DNA of 64,000 nt from CAADGL01 sp964643885 (lineage in GTDB: Bacteria; Planctomycetota; Phycisphaerae; UBA1845; Fen-1342). The stretch is from assembly GCA_964643885.1 (NCBI GenBank), contig CAZXUI010000013.1, forward strand, positions 1 to 64,000. Reading direction: 5' to 3'. The notes under the pieces were generated by a model. It searched no databases. It had not been told where the DNA came from and worked only from the letters and a program-made list of their open reading frames with translations. A program made the position numbers and the translations under genes. Below, in pieces: positions 26,343-34,364 of the stretch (positions are counted from its first letter, which is position 1; each line of letters opens with the position of its first letter).

Positions 26343-27466
26343 TGCCACTCCTCCATCAGCCGCACCGTGCCGAACGACGTTACCAAGCCGCGCACCACGC
26401 GGCGGTCCGTCCGCGACTCGCCGATCCGCACCCGCACCGTCTCGCCGTAGGTCCCGTTCTCCAGCGCCACGCCCGCCAGCCGCAGATTCACGCCCCGCCC
26501 GTCGTTGACCACCGTCACCCGCTGCGAGCGCGTCACCATGTCCACCGGCTTGACGTCCGCCGCACGCACCATCTGGCCGGCCGCGACGAAGCTGCGCACC
26601 TGGTGCCCCAGCAGCGCATCCATCGTGTCCACGCCCAGCTCGTCGCCCGCCTCGAAAACCCGCTGCTCGAAGGCCACGTCCTCCGGCTTGATGTACGCGC
26701 CCAGGTTCAGCGGCCGCACGGCCACCACCACCGGCCGCACCAGCCGCACGCGGGCCGCGATCCGCACCGTGCGTGAGTGCTTGCTGTCGCGGCGGATCAC
26801 GACCGTGAACTCGCGCGTGCCGAGCTTCTCGCGGTCCGCGCTGCGGATGACGAACTCCCACGGCGGGCTGGTCAGGTTGAGCACGTCCATGCTGCCCACG
26901 TCGAACTGCACCTCCGGCTGTCCTCCCAGGTTCGACAGCTCCTCGGCGATCTGCGCCCGCAGCGCCGCCGCCAGGGTCGACTCGCCGCCCGGCTCGGCCG
27001 CCTCGTGCATCAAGCCGCTCGGCTCGCTCGCGGTCGCGTCCGTCCCGGCCGCCGGCGCCTCGACCCGCACGTCGCACTCCATCGCCCCCACGATCAGCAC
27101 GCGGGCCATGTTCACGTTCAGCTCGCTCAGGCGCTGGCGGATCTGCTCGTGCGTGACCTTCAGCCGTGCGGGCGCCGGCAGATCGCTTACCAGCGGCTCG
27201 CGCGCGATCCGCTCGGCCAGCCGCGGGTCCGCCTCCGCCAGCGAGAGTACGTCACCGAGCGTCACGGTCGCGCCGCCGGCGGGCAAGTCCTGGACGCCGC
27301 CGCTCGCTTCCGGCCGCGCGGGCCCGCTCGCTTCAGCCGCGCTGCGCTGCACGACCGCTTCGTGCCTGAGCCGCAGGCGGCTGGTGCTCAGCTCCACCAC
27401 GTCGCCGGCCAGCGCGGCTCCAACCGCGACCAGCGCCACGATCAATCGCGTTGCGATGTGTCTCAC
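26339..27466 (-). CDS. flgA: Flagellar P-ring assembly chaperone FlgA
   Basis: The 375-residue periplasmic protein starts at a GTG with GGGAG upstream and has a signal peptide (cleavage near GAALAG). The C-terminal third carries the SAF domain and FlgA pattern: RPLNLGAYIKPEDVAF, LLGHQVRSFVAAGQMVRAAD and VTVVNDGRGVNLRLAGVALE. FlgA assists assembly of FlgI into the P-ring. The N-terminal part is longer than in Escherichia coli (about 220 residues) and contains a second domain of unknown role. Its stop overlaps the flgH start. Confidence 0.92.
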   Translation of the reverse strand: MRHIATRLIVALVAVGAALAGDVVELSTSRLRLRHEAVVQRSAAEASGPARPEASGGVQDLPAGGATVTLGDVLSLAEADPRLAERIAREPLVSDLPAPARLKVTHEQIRQRLSELNVNMARVLIVGAMECDVRVEAPAAGTDATASEPSGLMHEAAEPGGESTLAAALRAQIAEELSNLGGQPEVQFDVGSMDVLNLTSPPWEFVIRSADREKLGTREFTVVIRRDSKHSRTVRIAARVRLVRPVVVAVRPLNLGAYIKPEDVAFEQRVFEAGDELGVDTMDALLGHQVRSFVAAGQMVRAADVKPVDMVTRSQRVTVVNDGRGVNLRLAGVALENGTYGETVRVRIGESRTDRRVVRGLVTSFGTVRLMEEWQ

Positions 27467-27568
27467 GCTCGAATCTCCCTGCGTCTCGCACCGGCCTCCA
27501 GCCGCGCCTGCCCCTTAATCCCTCAATCCCTTAGTCCCTCAATCTTTCAATCCCTTCATCCCTGCCCC

Positions 27569-28369
27569 TTACCGCCTCAGGTTCGCGACCGTCTGAAGCG
27601 CCTGGTCGGCTGACTCGATCGTCTGCGAGTTCATCTGGAAGACGCGCTGCGTCTTGATCAGCTCGACCAGCTCCGTCACGGCCTCCGTCGTGCTCAGCTC
27701 CAGCGTCGCCGCCTGAATCACACCCAGACCGTCCTGCCCGGCGACACCCTCGATCGGGTCGCCCGACGCCTGGCTCTCCAGGTAGACGTTCGCGCCCGCC
27801 TGGATCAGTCCCGACGGATTCACGAACCGCGCGAGCTGGAGCTGGCCGAACTCCTGCTGCGTTCCATCCGGCAGCCGGCCGACGACCCGCCCGTCGCTCG
27901 TGATGCTGATGCTGTCCTCCGGAACGTCCTCAGGAATCACCGGCGTGTCCGCCAGCCGATAGCCGACGCTGTTTCCCAACACCAATTCGCCGTCCGGGTT
28001 GCGCACGAAGTTGCCCGCCCGCGTGTACCCGACCCCGCCGTCCGGAAGCTCGACCTGGAAGAACCCGTCACCCGTGATCATGGCGTCGAGCGAGCGCCCG
28101 GTGAGCATCGGCGAGCCCTGCCGGAAGAGAATCTGCGTGTTGCTCAGCGTCACACCCAGTCCGAGCTGCTGGCCCAGCGGCGAGTTCGTCGTCTCGCTCG
28201 TCTGAATGCCCGGCTGCGCCCGCAACTGGTAATACAGGTCCTGGAAGTTCGCCCGCGACGACTTGAAGCCCACCGTGTCCGCGTTCGCGATGTTGTTCGC
28301 GATCACGTCGATCTTTGTCGACAGGGCCTGCATCCCCGTCGCGGCCGTGTGTAGCGCTGTGATTGCCAT
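27569..28369 (-). CDS. flgG: Flagellar distal rod protein FlgG
   Basis: The 266-residue rod protein starts MAITALHTAATGMQALSTKI and has DVIANNIANADTVGFKSSRA and QDLYYQLRAQPG, the FlgG hallmarks. It ends TQRVFQMNSQTIESADQALQ followed by TVANLRR. It forms the distal rod through the P and L rings. A 212-bp gap upstream contains hairpin repeats, and a 102-bp gap separates it from flgA. Confidence 0.96.
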   Translation of the reverse strand: MAITALHTAATGMQALSTKIDVIANNIANADTVGFKSSRANFQDLYYQLRAQPGIQTSETTNSPLGQQLGLGVTLSNTQILFRQGSPMLTGRSLDAMITGDGFFQVELPDGGVGYTRAGNFVRNPDGELVLGNSVGYRLADTPVIPEDVPEDSISITSDGRVVGRLPDGTQQEFGQLQLARFVNPSGLIQAGANVYLESQASGDPIEGVAGQDGLGVIQAATLELSTTEAVTELVELIKTQRVFQMNSQTIESADQALQTVANLRR

Positions 28370-28448
28370 ATCCGCTTTGTCCTTCTTTCTTCAATCCATC
28401 CCGACCGCTGGGGCGGGCCGCTGCGCCCGCCGTCGCGTCGCGTTCTCT

Positions 28449-28575
28449 CTCCGGGTGGTACGGGCGTCCCGCTCGTCGGTACGGGCGTCTCGCCCGTACC
28501 TCCCCGCACCGGGTGCCACTGCTCTTGAGCAGTGCACTCCGGCCACGCATCCCTTCGGGCAACCCGGGCGTCCCG
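28449..28575. repeat. Dispersed hairpin repeat cluster between flgF and flgG
   Basis: Two GGTACGGGCGT words (near 28458 and 28480) and a CGGGCGTCTCGCCCG hairpin precede the word GTGCCACTGCTC..GCAGTGC..CCGGCCACGC (28513-28548). The latter also occurs at 89-125 at the window start. The cluster interrupts the flagellar operon without a gene of its own. Confidence 0.65.
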
Positions 28576-28581
28576 CCCGCA

Positions 28582-29334
28582 CTATCTGCTCGCCACCGTG
28601 CTGATCAGCCGCCCGATCGTCTGGTCCTGCAACGTCACGAGCTGCGCGTTGAACTGGTACGCCCGCGACGCCTCCAGCATCGCCACCAGCTCCTTCACCG
28701 GCTCCACGCCCGACTGCTCGGTGTATCCGCTCATGATGCGAACGGCCGCCGGCTGCGTCGGCTGCCGGCCGAAGTCGAACCGCCCGCCGCCGGCCTTCTT
28801 CAGCGCACCGTAGTCTGCGAAATCCACAACCCCGAGCTGCCCGACGATCGCACGGTTCTGCATCACCCGTCCGGCCTCGTCGATCGACACCGCCCCCGCC
28901 CGCGGGTTCACCCGGATCGGCGCCCCGCCGACCCCCAGAACCGCCGCTCCGTCCGCCGCCGAAACGAGGTTCCCGAACTCGTCGATCAGCATCCGCCCGT
29001 CGCGCGTCGCCAGCCGCTTGCCGCCCGACTCGACCAGGAAGAACCCCTCGCCGTCGAGCGCCACATCCGTCGGGTTCTCGGATCGCAACAGCCCGGCCGG
29101 CCGAAAGTCCGTCTCCGTCTTGCCGAGCCACGTTCCGCCCGTCAGGCTTCTCAGCAACTCGCTGCTGCTCCCGCGCCGCACACCGGCCAGCGCCGCGGGG
29201 TCACGCTCCACGAAGACCGCCATGTCGCGCTTGAAGCCCGTCGTCTCCGCGTTCGCCAGGTTGTTCGAGATCACCCCCTGGCGATACTCGTTCACCATCA
29301 TCCCGGCCGCGGATTGATAGAGTCCGTAGATCAC
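28582..29334 (-). CDS. flgF: Flagellar proximal rod protein FlgF
   Basis: The 250-residue product starts at a GTG (29334) with GAGGAGG 7 bases upstream. It contains IYGLYQSAAGMMVNEYRQGV, ISNNLANAETTGFKRDM, and the C-terminal SGVEPVKELVAMLEASRAYQ. These are features of the FlgF/FlgG rod family, and the position next to flgG makes FlgF the best name. Its start overlaps the stop of the small upstream gene by 4 bases (GTGA), so translation is coupled. Confidence 0.92.
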   Translation of the reverse strand: MIYGLYQSAAGMMVNEYRQGVISNNLANAETTGFKRDMAVFVERDPAALAGVRRGSSSELLRSLTGGTWLGKTETDFRPAGLLRSENPTDVALDGEGFFLVESGGKRLATRDGRMLIDEFGNLVSAADGAAVLGVGGAPIRVNPRAGAVSIDEAGRVMQNRAIVGQLGVVDFADYGALKKAGGGRFDFGRQPTQPAAVRIMSGYTEQSGVEPVKELVAMLEASRAYQFNAQLVTLQDQTIGRLISTVASR

Positions 29335-29552
29335 GAGCGAGCCTCCTCGCCGTGCGCCCGCACCGGGCGGCTGGTGGGTTCCGCCGCGCCGTTCGCTGCC
29401 GCCATGCGCCGATACACCTCGCGCAAGACCAGCCGCCCCAGCGCCGCACAATCAAGCTCCGCGGGCGCATGCAGTTCGGCCGGCCGCTCCGTCGGCCCGG
29501 CCTCGCACGCCCCCCGTCGCGCACACGGAATCTGCTTCGATCTTCGCGACAT
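29331..29552 (-). CDS. Small protein of unknown function heading the flagellar operon
   Basis: The 73-residue product starts MSRRSKQIPCARRG, with GGGAGG about 10 bases upstream, and its stop overlaps the flgF start. It contains a helical segment DCAALGRLVLREVYRRMAAA. I do not recognise a family. It is the first gene behind the sigma-54 promoter at 29632-29647. The combination of ribosome site, coupled stop and promoter spacing supports a real gene, possibly a flagellar regulator or chaperone, though that is a guess. Confidence 0.65.
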   Translation of the reverse strand: MSRRSKQIPCARRGACEAGPTERPAELHAPAELDCAALGRLVLREVYRRMAAANGAAEPTSRPVRAHGEEARS

Positions 29553-29631
29553 CCGTGCAGTCCTCCCTGACTGTCCACCGCGGCCGCCCGCCGCGCGTCG
29601 CCGCGCCGCCAGCGTCCGCACCGCCGCTATG

Positions 29632-29647
29632 AGCAGAGCCCGTGCCA
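29632..29647 (-). promoter_or_regulatory. Sigma-54 promoter of the flagellar operon
   Basis: The minus strand reads TGGCACGGGCTCTGCT. It matches the sigma-54 consensus TGGCACGRNNNTTGCW at all fixed positions except one (CTGCT for TTGCW), with the correct GG-N10-GC spacing. Transcription should begin near 29620, about 70 bases before the small gene at 29552. Sigma-54 control of rod/ring/hook genes is well known in other flagellated bacteria. RpoN and its activator are not in this window. Confidence 0.85.
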
Positions 29648-29943
29648 GCTCACCGCGACGATGGGCCGCAAAACCGGGGCGATTCCGTAGAACCCGCTTT
29701 TGAAGGGACTTACGTCACTGAAATGACTTCGCTCTTACGCCGGCGGGCCACCCGCCGTCCCCCGCCCGCCCCGCACCGCCTGCGCGACGACCGCAACTTC
29801 TGCCGGCCCGATTTGCGCAAAGGAAAAGCGAGCCGCTCGACGATGCGAGAGCTCGCCCTCCTCTCTCTCCTCCGGAAATCTGCCCAGCTCGCAGCGAAAG
29901 CCCCCTCGCGCCCCGCTGCTTTCAGCCGGAGGTCAATCCACTT
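29648..29943. other. Noncoding region upstream of the flagellar promoter
   Basis: I see no gene. The region should hold upstream activator sites for the sigma-54 promoter. TTACGTCACTGAAATGAC (about 29710-29727) is an imperfect dyad about 75 bp upstream of the promoter and a possible activator site, which is speculative. The remainder is low-complexity GC-rich DNA before the PEP-CTERM stop at 29944. Confidence 0.4.
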
Positions 29944-30522
29944 TCACACCCGCCGCCGGCGCAGCGCCGCCAGACCCGCCGACGCCAGCAGCACCAACGA
30001 CGCCGGCTCCGGGATCGTCAGCGCCACCGTGAACGGCTCCGATTCCGGGTAGTCCTCGTTCGCATCGAACACGGTGAACACGCCGTGCCACTCCGTCTGG
30101 TTCGGGTCATACGCCGGGTCACTGCTGTCGATGTGCCAGAACGGGTGCGTGTGAAAATCGCCGAACGGCGGCGAGTTCGGGCTCAGCCGCCAGGTGTCGC
30201 CCGGCAGCATCTGGTTCAGCAGCCCGTCGTAGATCTTCAGTGCCGGCTCCAGCGAGACGATCCGCAGCACAACCTCGGCGTCTTCCGGCAGCATGTAGAG
30301 ATCATTGGCCGGATCGTCCTCATGATTGCTCACGAAGGCCGGGTGCTCCGCGAACCAGCCGGGATACGCTCCGCCCGACGGATCCAGCTCGAACGCGTGC
30401 CCGCCCGGATAACCCTTCAGCGCGCCCTTCCCGTCAAGCCCGATCAACACGTCCTCGTGCGCATGCGCCATCGTCGCGACCGCCAACGAGAGCACCGCCA
30501 CGACCAATCCCAGTCGGCCCAT
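29944..30522 (-). CDS. PEP-CTERM protein, THPxW family, paralogue 1
   Basis: The 192-residue secreted protein has a signal peptide (cleavage near AHAHE). Its mature domain begins EDVLIGLDGKGALKGY, followed by WRLSPNSPPFGDFHTHPFWH and IDSSDPAYDP. The C-terminus is a PEP-CTERM tail (IPEPASLVLL ... RRRRV). The same domain occurs in the next two genes upstream (30753 and 31997). The His/Asp/Trp-rich THPFWHIDSSDP core could bind metal or a ligand, but no family is recognised. GGAGG precedes the ATG. Confidence 0.85.
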   Translation of the reverse strand: MGRLGLVVAVLSLAVATMAHAHEDVLIGLDGKGALKGYPGGHAFELDPSGGAYPGWFAEHPAFVSNHEDDPANDLYMLPEDAEVVLRIVSLEPALKIYDGLLNQMLPGDTWRLSPNSPPFGDFHTHPFWHIDSSDPAYDPNQTEWHGVFTVFDANEDYPESEPFTVALTIPEPASLVLLASAGLAALRRRRV

Positions 30523-30752
30523 TCTGTACCTCCGCTAATTCAATCCACTGATCTATTCGAACCGGGGCGCGAATGCACCGCCGGAAGAAAGCGCAACCTC
30601 GGACGCAGACGCAACCAGCGCGCTCCAGATACGGCTCACCTGATCGTAGGACCCGCCGCAGCGGCCTTTCCACCTCCACGCGGCGGATTTCGCCCGCCCG
30701 CGGGCCGCGGCCGCAGCGGCCGGAATGCCCGGCACCGCTCCCGGTCCCCGAA

Positions 30753-31511
30753 TCACTGCCCGCAGCCGTAGCTGCCGAGCAGCAGGACGAGGTCCGCAAA
30801 GTTAACGCACTGCTCGCCGCTGTCGGGGTCCGGCATCGGATCGATATTCGCGTACCAGGCCCAGTCCGGGTCGCTCTCGCACGTCCCGTAACCCGCCAGC
30901 AGCACGACCAGATCCGAGAAACCGGTCTCCCGGTCCGCGTCGATATCGCCCGGGCAAGGCGGTTCGTACGAGAAATGCAGCGTGAACGGCTCGCTGGTCG
31001 CGTGCAGCCCGTTGTCATCCTCCAGCACGAACGTGCCGTAATAGACCCGCTGCGCGACGTAATCGGGATCGTCTTGGTCGACCATCCAGATCGGGTGCGT
31101 GTGCAGGTCGCTCCCGCCCAACGGCAGGCGGTCGCCGTCATCGTCGACGAAGACGAAGCCCTGCCCGGCCACGAAGCGCACCACCGCCACGGCCGGATCG
31201 AGCGCCACCGCCCGCAGGTAAATGCTCGCGCCAGGCGTCATCGGCAGGAAGTCCGGCAGGGGGTCCGAGCGAAACGCATCGAAGCCCGGATCGGAGGCGA
31301 ACCAGCCCGGGCCGAGCTGCCCGTCCTGAAACGTCAGTTCGATCACTGTGTAGTCGACGGCGAATCCGCCGATCACGAGATGTCCGGCCGCGTTCTGCCC
31401 CACGATGATGTCGCCGTCGTGCTGGCCCGGCCCGGCGACGGCGGTGCACGCCGCAGCCATCGCCAGCATCAGCACCGGTCCCGCCCGTCTTGCACACTCT
31501 CTCGTCGTCAT
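30753..31511 (-). CDS. Secreted THPxW family protein with dockerin-like tail, paralogue 2
   Basis: The 252-residue product has a signal peptide ending near AVAGPGQ. Its mature domain is homologous to its neighbours: GDIIVGQNAAGHLVIGG, DLHTHPIWMVDQDDPDY. In place of a PEP-CTERM it ends in two dockerin-type calcium segments: GDIDADRETGFSDLVVLLAG and a second with VNFADLVLLLGSYG. Dockerin-like tails in planctomycetes are widespread on secreted proteins and probably mediate surface attachment. The same globular domain joined to a different sorting tail suggests domain shuffling at the 3' end. Confidence 0.85.
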   Translation of the reverse strand: MTTRECARRAGPVLMLAMAAACTAVAGPGQHDGDIIVGQNAAGHLVIGGFAVDYTVIELTFQDGQLGPGWFASDPGFDAFRSDPLPDFLPMTPGASIYLRAVALDPAVAVVRFVAGQGFVFVDDDGDRLPLGGSDLHTHPIWMVDQDDPDYVAQRVYYGTFVLEDDNGLHATSEPFTLHFSYEPPCPGDIDADRETGFSDLVVLLAGYGTCESDPDWAWYANIDPMPDPDSGEQCVNFADLVLLLGSYGCGQ

Positions 31512-31559
31512 CTCTCTGCTCCTCTCAATCCCCGTTCTATGTCCTCTTGAAACCTGGGG

Positions 31560-31623
31560 GACCGGCCTCTGGCCGGTCTGGACGACAGGTCTCCAACCTG
31601 TCGTCCGTCAACCCGTCAAGGCA
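31560..31623. repeat. Degenerate GACCGG dyad plus hairpin
   Basis: GACCGGCCTCTGGCCGGTC (31560-31578) is a diverged form of the GACCGGTC-N3-GACCGGTC dyad found downstream. It is followed by a GACGACAGGT/ACCTGTCGTC hairpin (31580-31605). Confidence 0.65.
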
Positions 31624-31641
31624 TCGCGGCTGCGGGAACAT

Positions 31642-31745
31642 CGCTGGTGCGAGAATCCTTTTTGGCACCCGAATCTCACACCAGCGACAGCGCACCCGCG
31701 CAGGAGAGCATGCTCATGCCCGCGGCGAGCACATTCCACACGCTT
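31642..31745. repeat. Intergenic palindromic repeat words
   Basis: A long imperfect hairpin CGCTGGTGCGAGA ... TCTCACACCAGCG (31642-31686) is followed by GAGAGCATGC (about 31703). Both words recur at 7387-7448, 32676-32845 and 63404-63425. Confidence 0.7.
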
Positions 31746-31757
31746 GCGCCGAAGTTC

Positions 31758-31962
31758 GACCGGTCAGAGACCGGTCCCCCATCGACCGGTCAGAGACCGG
31801 TCCCCATCGACCGGTCAGAGACCGGTCCACCATCGACCGGTCAGAGACCGGTCCCCATCGACCGGTCGGAGACCGGTCCACCATCGACCGGTCAGAGACC
31901 GGTCCCCCATCGACCGGTCAGAGACCGGTCCCCAATGGATCCGTCGGAGACCGGTCCCCATT
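31758..31962. repeat. Tandem array A of GACCGGTC dyads (about eight units)
   Basis: The unit is GACCGGTC-AGA-GACCGGTC, where GACCGGTC is itself palindromic. Units are separated by short linkers (CCCCATC and close variants) giving a period of about 25-26 bp. Two units have GGA in place of AGA and the last is degenerate (GGATCCGTC). It fills most of the noncoding DNA between two secreted-protein genes. There are no cas genes and linkers are conserved, so it is not a CRISPR array. Confidence 0.9.
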
Positions 31963-31996
31963 CACCCGCAGCGCTGCCATCCCCTCCGGAGGCGCG

Positions 31997-32590
31997 TCAG
32001 CGCCGCCGCACAGCCGGCAGCGCGCCCAGCGCCAGCAACGCCAGCGATCCCGGCTCCGGCACGAACGTCACCGAGAACGACTCGCTCGCAGCGTATGCGC
32101 CGTTTACGTCTCGCACCTGCATCACCACCTCCCAGCCGGTCGCAAGCTGATCCGGATCGAACGCCGGGTCACTGCTGTCGATGTGCCAGAACGGGTGCGT
32201 GTCGAACACGCCGAACGGCGGCGAGTTCGGACTCAGGCGCCACGCCTGGCCCTCCAGAATCGGCGTGAACGCACCGTCGTTGTCGTACACGTTGAACGCG
32301 GCCGGGATCGTCACGAACAGCAGCTCGATCTCCGCATCGAGCGGCAGCGCGAAGAACCCCTCGCCCGGCTCATCCTCCTTGTTGTTGGTGAAGCCGGGTT
32401 CCTCGCCGAACCAGCCGAAGAACGGGTCGGCCCCGGGGTCGAGCGCCACCGGTCCGCCGCCGACCTCCACCGCCAGACCGCCGGCCGAATTCAGGCCGAC
32501 CACGACGTCGCCCTTGTGGCCCGGACCCGCGAGCGCCCCGGCCGCTCCGAACGTGGTGATCAACGCCGTCGCAATCAGAAACCGTCGCAT
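31997..32590 (-). CDS. PEP-CTERM protein, THPxW family, paralogue 3
   Basis: The 197-residue protein has a signal peptide (cleavage near GALAGPG). Its mature start is GHKGDVVVGLNSAGGLAV, then WRLSPNSPPFGVFDTHPFWH and IDSSDPAFDP, nearly identical in core to paralogue 1. The tail is PEP-CTERM (VPEPGSLALLALGALPAVRRR in two parts). In this copy the first His of the HTHP motif is Asp (DTHP). It is probably the closest relative of paralogue 1. Its function is unknown; an exported surface protein is inferred from signals. Confidence 0.85.
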   Translation of the reverse strand: MRRFLIATALITTFGAAGALAGPGHKGDVVVGLNSAGGLAVEVGGGPVALDPGADPFFGWFGEEPGFTNNKEDEPGEGFFALPLDAEIELLFVTIPAAFNVYDNDGAFTPILEGQAWRLSPNSPPFGVFDTHPFWHIDSSDPAFDPDQLATGWEVVMQVRDVNGAYAASESFSVTFVPEPGSLALLALGALPAVRRR

Positions 32591-32675
32591 GCTTCTCGCC
32601 TTTCAGACCATCCGCGCAGATCCGCACGGATCGGGTCGTTGTGTGTAATGTTCCCTGTCCTGAGTAAGGTGCTGC

Positions 32676-32870
32676 TCCGCTGGTGCGAGAATCCGTTCTC
32701 ACAACAGAACCTTCCGACCGCGGCCAGCCGCCGCGAGTACGAGGGACGGCAAAGATTCTCTTCGCCGCGCCGCCGCCTGGCCGTCGCGAACAGCCGTCGG
32801 CAGGGCACGCTGCATGCGCACGCCTTCGGCGAGAGCATGCCACCCTCTATCGACCGGTCAGAGACCGGTC
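32676..32870. repeat. Mixed intergenic repeat block
   Basis: The block carries the words CGCTGGTGCGAGAATCCG (near 32679) and CGAGAGCATGCCACC (near 32830), then one GACCGGTC-AGA-GACCGGTC dyad (32852-32870). The three words are found separately elsewhere in the window, so this is a mosaic of repeat modules. It lies in the leader region of the THPxW paralogue 3 gene. Confidence 0.7.
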
Positions 32871-32888
32871 TCCCATCCTCGCGCGGCC

Positions 32889-33656
32889 TTACCGCGCCAC
32901 CGTCGGGTCGTACTTGTTGGCGAACCAGGAGATCCGGTTCTCCATCACGTTGGTATTGGCGAAGTCACAGGAGAATGTCCTTCCGAACGGCAGCCGCTCC
33001 GCGTGCCCGTCGAGCATCGCGTAGTTGGCCTGCCCGTCGTGCTGGTCGATCTGCACCTCGCGCGCCGCCAGGCGCTCGAGATGCTCGTTGTCGGCCGCGA
33101 AGACGATGTCCGCCATCCACGCATCCGGGTGAACGTGGTCCGCCACGGGAAAGCCCGCGTTGTCCACGTTCTCCTCCACCAGCTCGACCCAGAAGATCGT
33201 GCCGGCCGGCTGCGTGATGCGCGACGTGCGGTTCAGGTCGAACTCGTCATGCACCAGCAGGTAGTTGCTGGCGTAGCTGGTTTGCCGCACGACCTGCCCG
33301 ATCGGCTCGCGCCAGTGCGGGCTGTCGTCGGCCGGGCAGCGCAGCAGATAGTTCCGCGGCGGCTCGGGCTCGTTCGGGTCATAGTACGTCCCGTACTCGG
33401 GCCCGAGCGTGTTGATCCACGAGCGCAGCGGATTGCCCGACCCGCCGTGAGCAAGCCCCCACGGCGGGAAGAAGCCCTTGTTCTCGTCCGCATAGATCGT
33501 GATCGCCACCGCGAGCTGCCGCATGTTGCTGGCGCACTTGATCTGCTTGCCCTGCGACCGCGCCCGCTGCAACGAAGGCAGCAGAATCGCCATCAGCAGC
33601 GCAATGATCGCAACGACCACCAGCAGTTCGATCAGCGTGAAGGCACGCCGGAACAT
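32889..33656 (-). CDS. Pseudopilin-like protein with prepilin N-terminal methylation domain
   Basis: The 255-residue protein begins MFRRAFTLIELLVVVAIIAL, a very short prepilin leader (cleavage before Phe6). It then has the helix, QIKCASNMRQLAVAITIYAD and a C-terminal globular domain with NYAMLDGHAERLPFG. It is a paralogue of the protein at 2218-3069. It likely belongs to the planctomycete DUF1559-type group and is exported by a pseudopilus system. It lies among exported proteins. Confidence 0.87.
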   Translation of the reverse strand: MFRRAFTLIELLVVVAIIALLMAILLPSLQRARSQGKQIKCASNMRQLAVAITIYADENKGFFPPWGLAHGGSGNPLRSWINTLGPEYGTYYDPNEPEPPRNYLLRCPADDSPHWREPIGQVVRQTSYASNYLLVHDEFDLNRTSRITQPAGTIFWVELVEENVDNAGFPVADHVHPDAWMADIVFAADNEHLERLAAREVQIDQHDGQANYAMLDGHAERLPFGRTFSCDFANTNVMENRISWFANKYDPTVAR

Positions 33657-33773
33657 GGCCTGGTCCCTCGAAAAAGGTCCCCGCTGCCCGGAAAATCACC
33701 CGCCGCGCGCGGCCGCGAAGCGCGGGCGCGCAGCTTCTCTCGAATGTGATTTCGCCTAAGGGATATCGAGTTG

Positions 33774-34088
33774 TCAGGCCGAAAGGGGAGGGCCGCGGGC
33801 CGAGCGGCTCGTCGGCCGCTCGGTGCTCCTCGGCACCGGGTGGGTCACGATCGCCTCGCCGACGTCGACGAACGGCGTGACCAGGATCACCGGCGGCTCG
33901 GTGCTGACGCGCGCCGCCGCCGCCGCGATCTGGTGACAGATCGGGCATGTGTCGGAGGAAATCGGGATCGTTTCGTGGTCGCCGCAGTCGTGGTGTGCCT
34001 GCTCGGCATGCAGGGCCAGCGCCACGGGGGCAAACCCGATCGGCAGGCAGCTCAGACCCAGCAGAATGGTGAGAACGCGGCGAATCAT
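33774..34088 (-). CDS. Small exported Cys/His protein of unknown function
   Basis: The 104-residue product starts MIRRVLTILLGLSCLPIGFA, a good signal peptide. It is followed by HAEQAHHDCGDHETIPISSD and a CPICH motif, so Cys and His cluster in a possible metal site. The pattern resembles short DUF2946-like exported proteins that carry CPxC, but the match is not certain. A strong sigma-70 promoter (34177-34205) lies 90 bp upstream, which supports expression. The C-terminus is Arg/Ser/Pro-rich. Confidence 0.65.
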   Translation of the reverse strand: MIRRVLTILLGLSCLPIGFAPVALALHAEQAHHDCGDHETIPISSDTCPICHQIAAAAARVSTEPPVILVTPFVDVGEAIVTHPVPRSTERPTSRSARGPPLSA

Positions 34089-34176
34089 GCTCTTTCGCGG
34101 ATTTCGCGGCCCGACGCAGCCCGCGGGCTCGACCTGGCGGGGCTGACCCGCGCATCGCGGCCCACAATCACCACAT

Positions 34177-34205
34177 ACTATAGATCGTGCCGCCCGCCGC
34201 GTCAA
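34177..34205 (-). promoter_or_regulatory. Sigma-70 promoter of the small Cys/His protein gene
   Basis: The minus strand reads TTGACG, 17 bases, TATAGT. Both boxes match the consensus at 5 of 6 positions with ideal spacing. The expected start is near 34170, giving a leader of about 80 bases. Confidence 0.75.
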
Positions 34206-34364
34206 TCGCATTCGCGCCAACAGTCAGCGATTCTCCGCCGCGCGGCTCGCAGGACGCAGGAGTGCCCTGCCCACGGCTTTTCGCCGCGACAGGACACAAC
34301 TCGAAAATCAGCTCAGCGACACTCGCGAGCCGCGGCCGACCGACCCGCCCCGGTCACGCTCTCG

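Noticed and set aside
31758..31962. CRISPR array
   Set aside because: The repeats are 19-bp dyads and the linkers are 6-7 bp and nearly identical, so there are no unique spacers; no cas gene is present. The same holds for 56316-56648.
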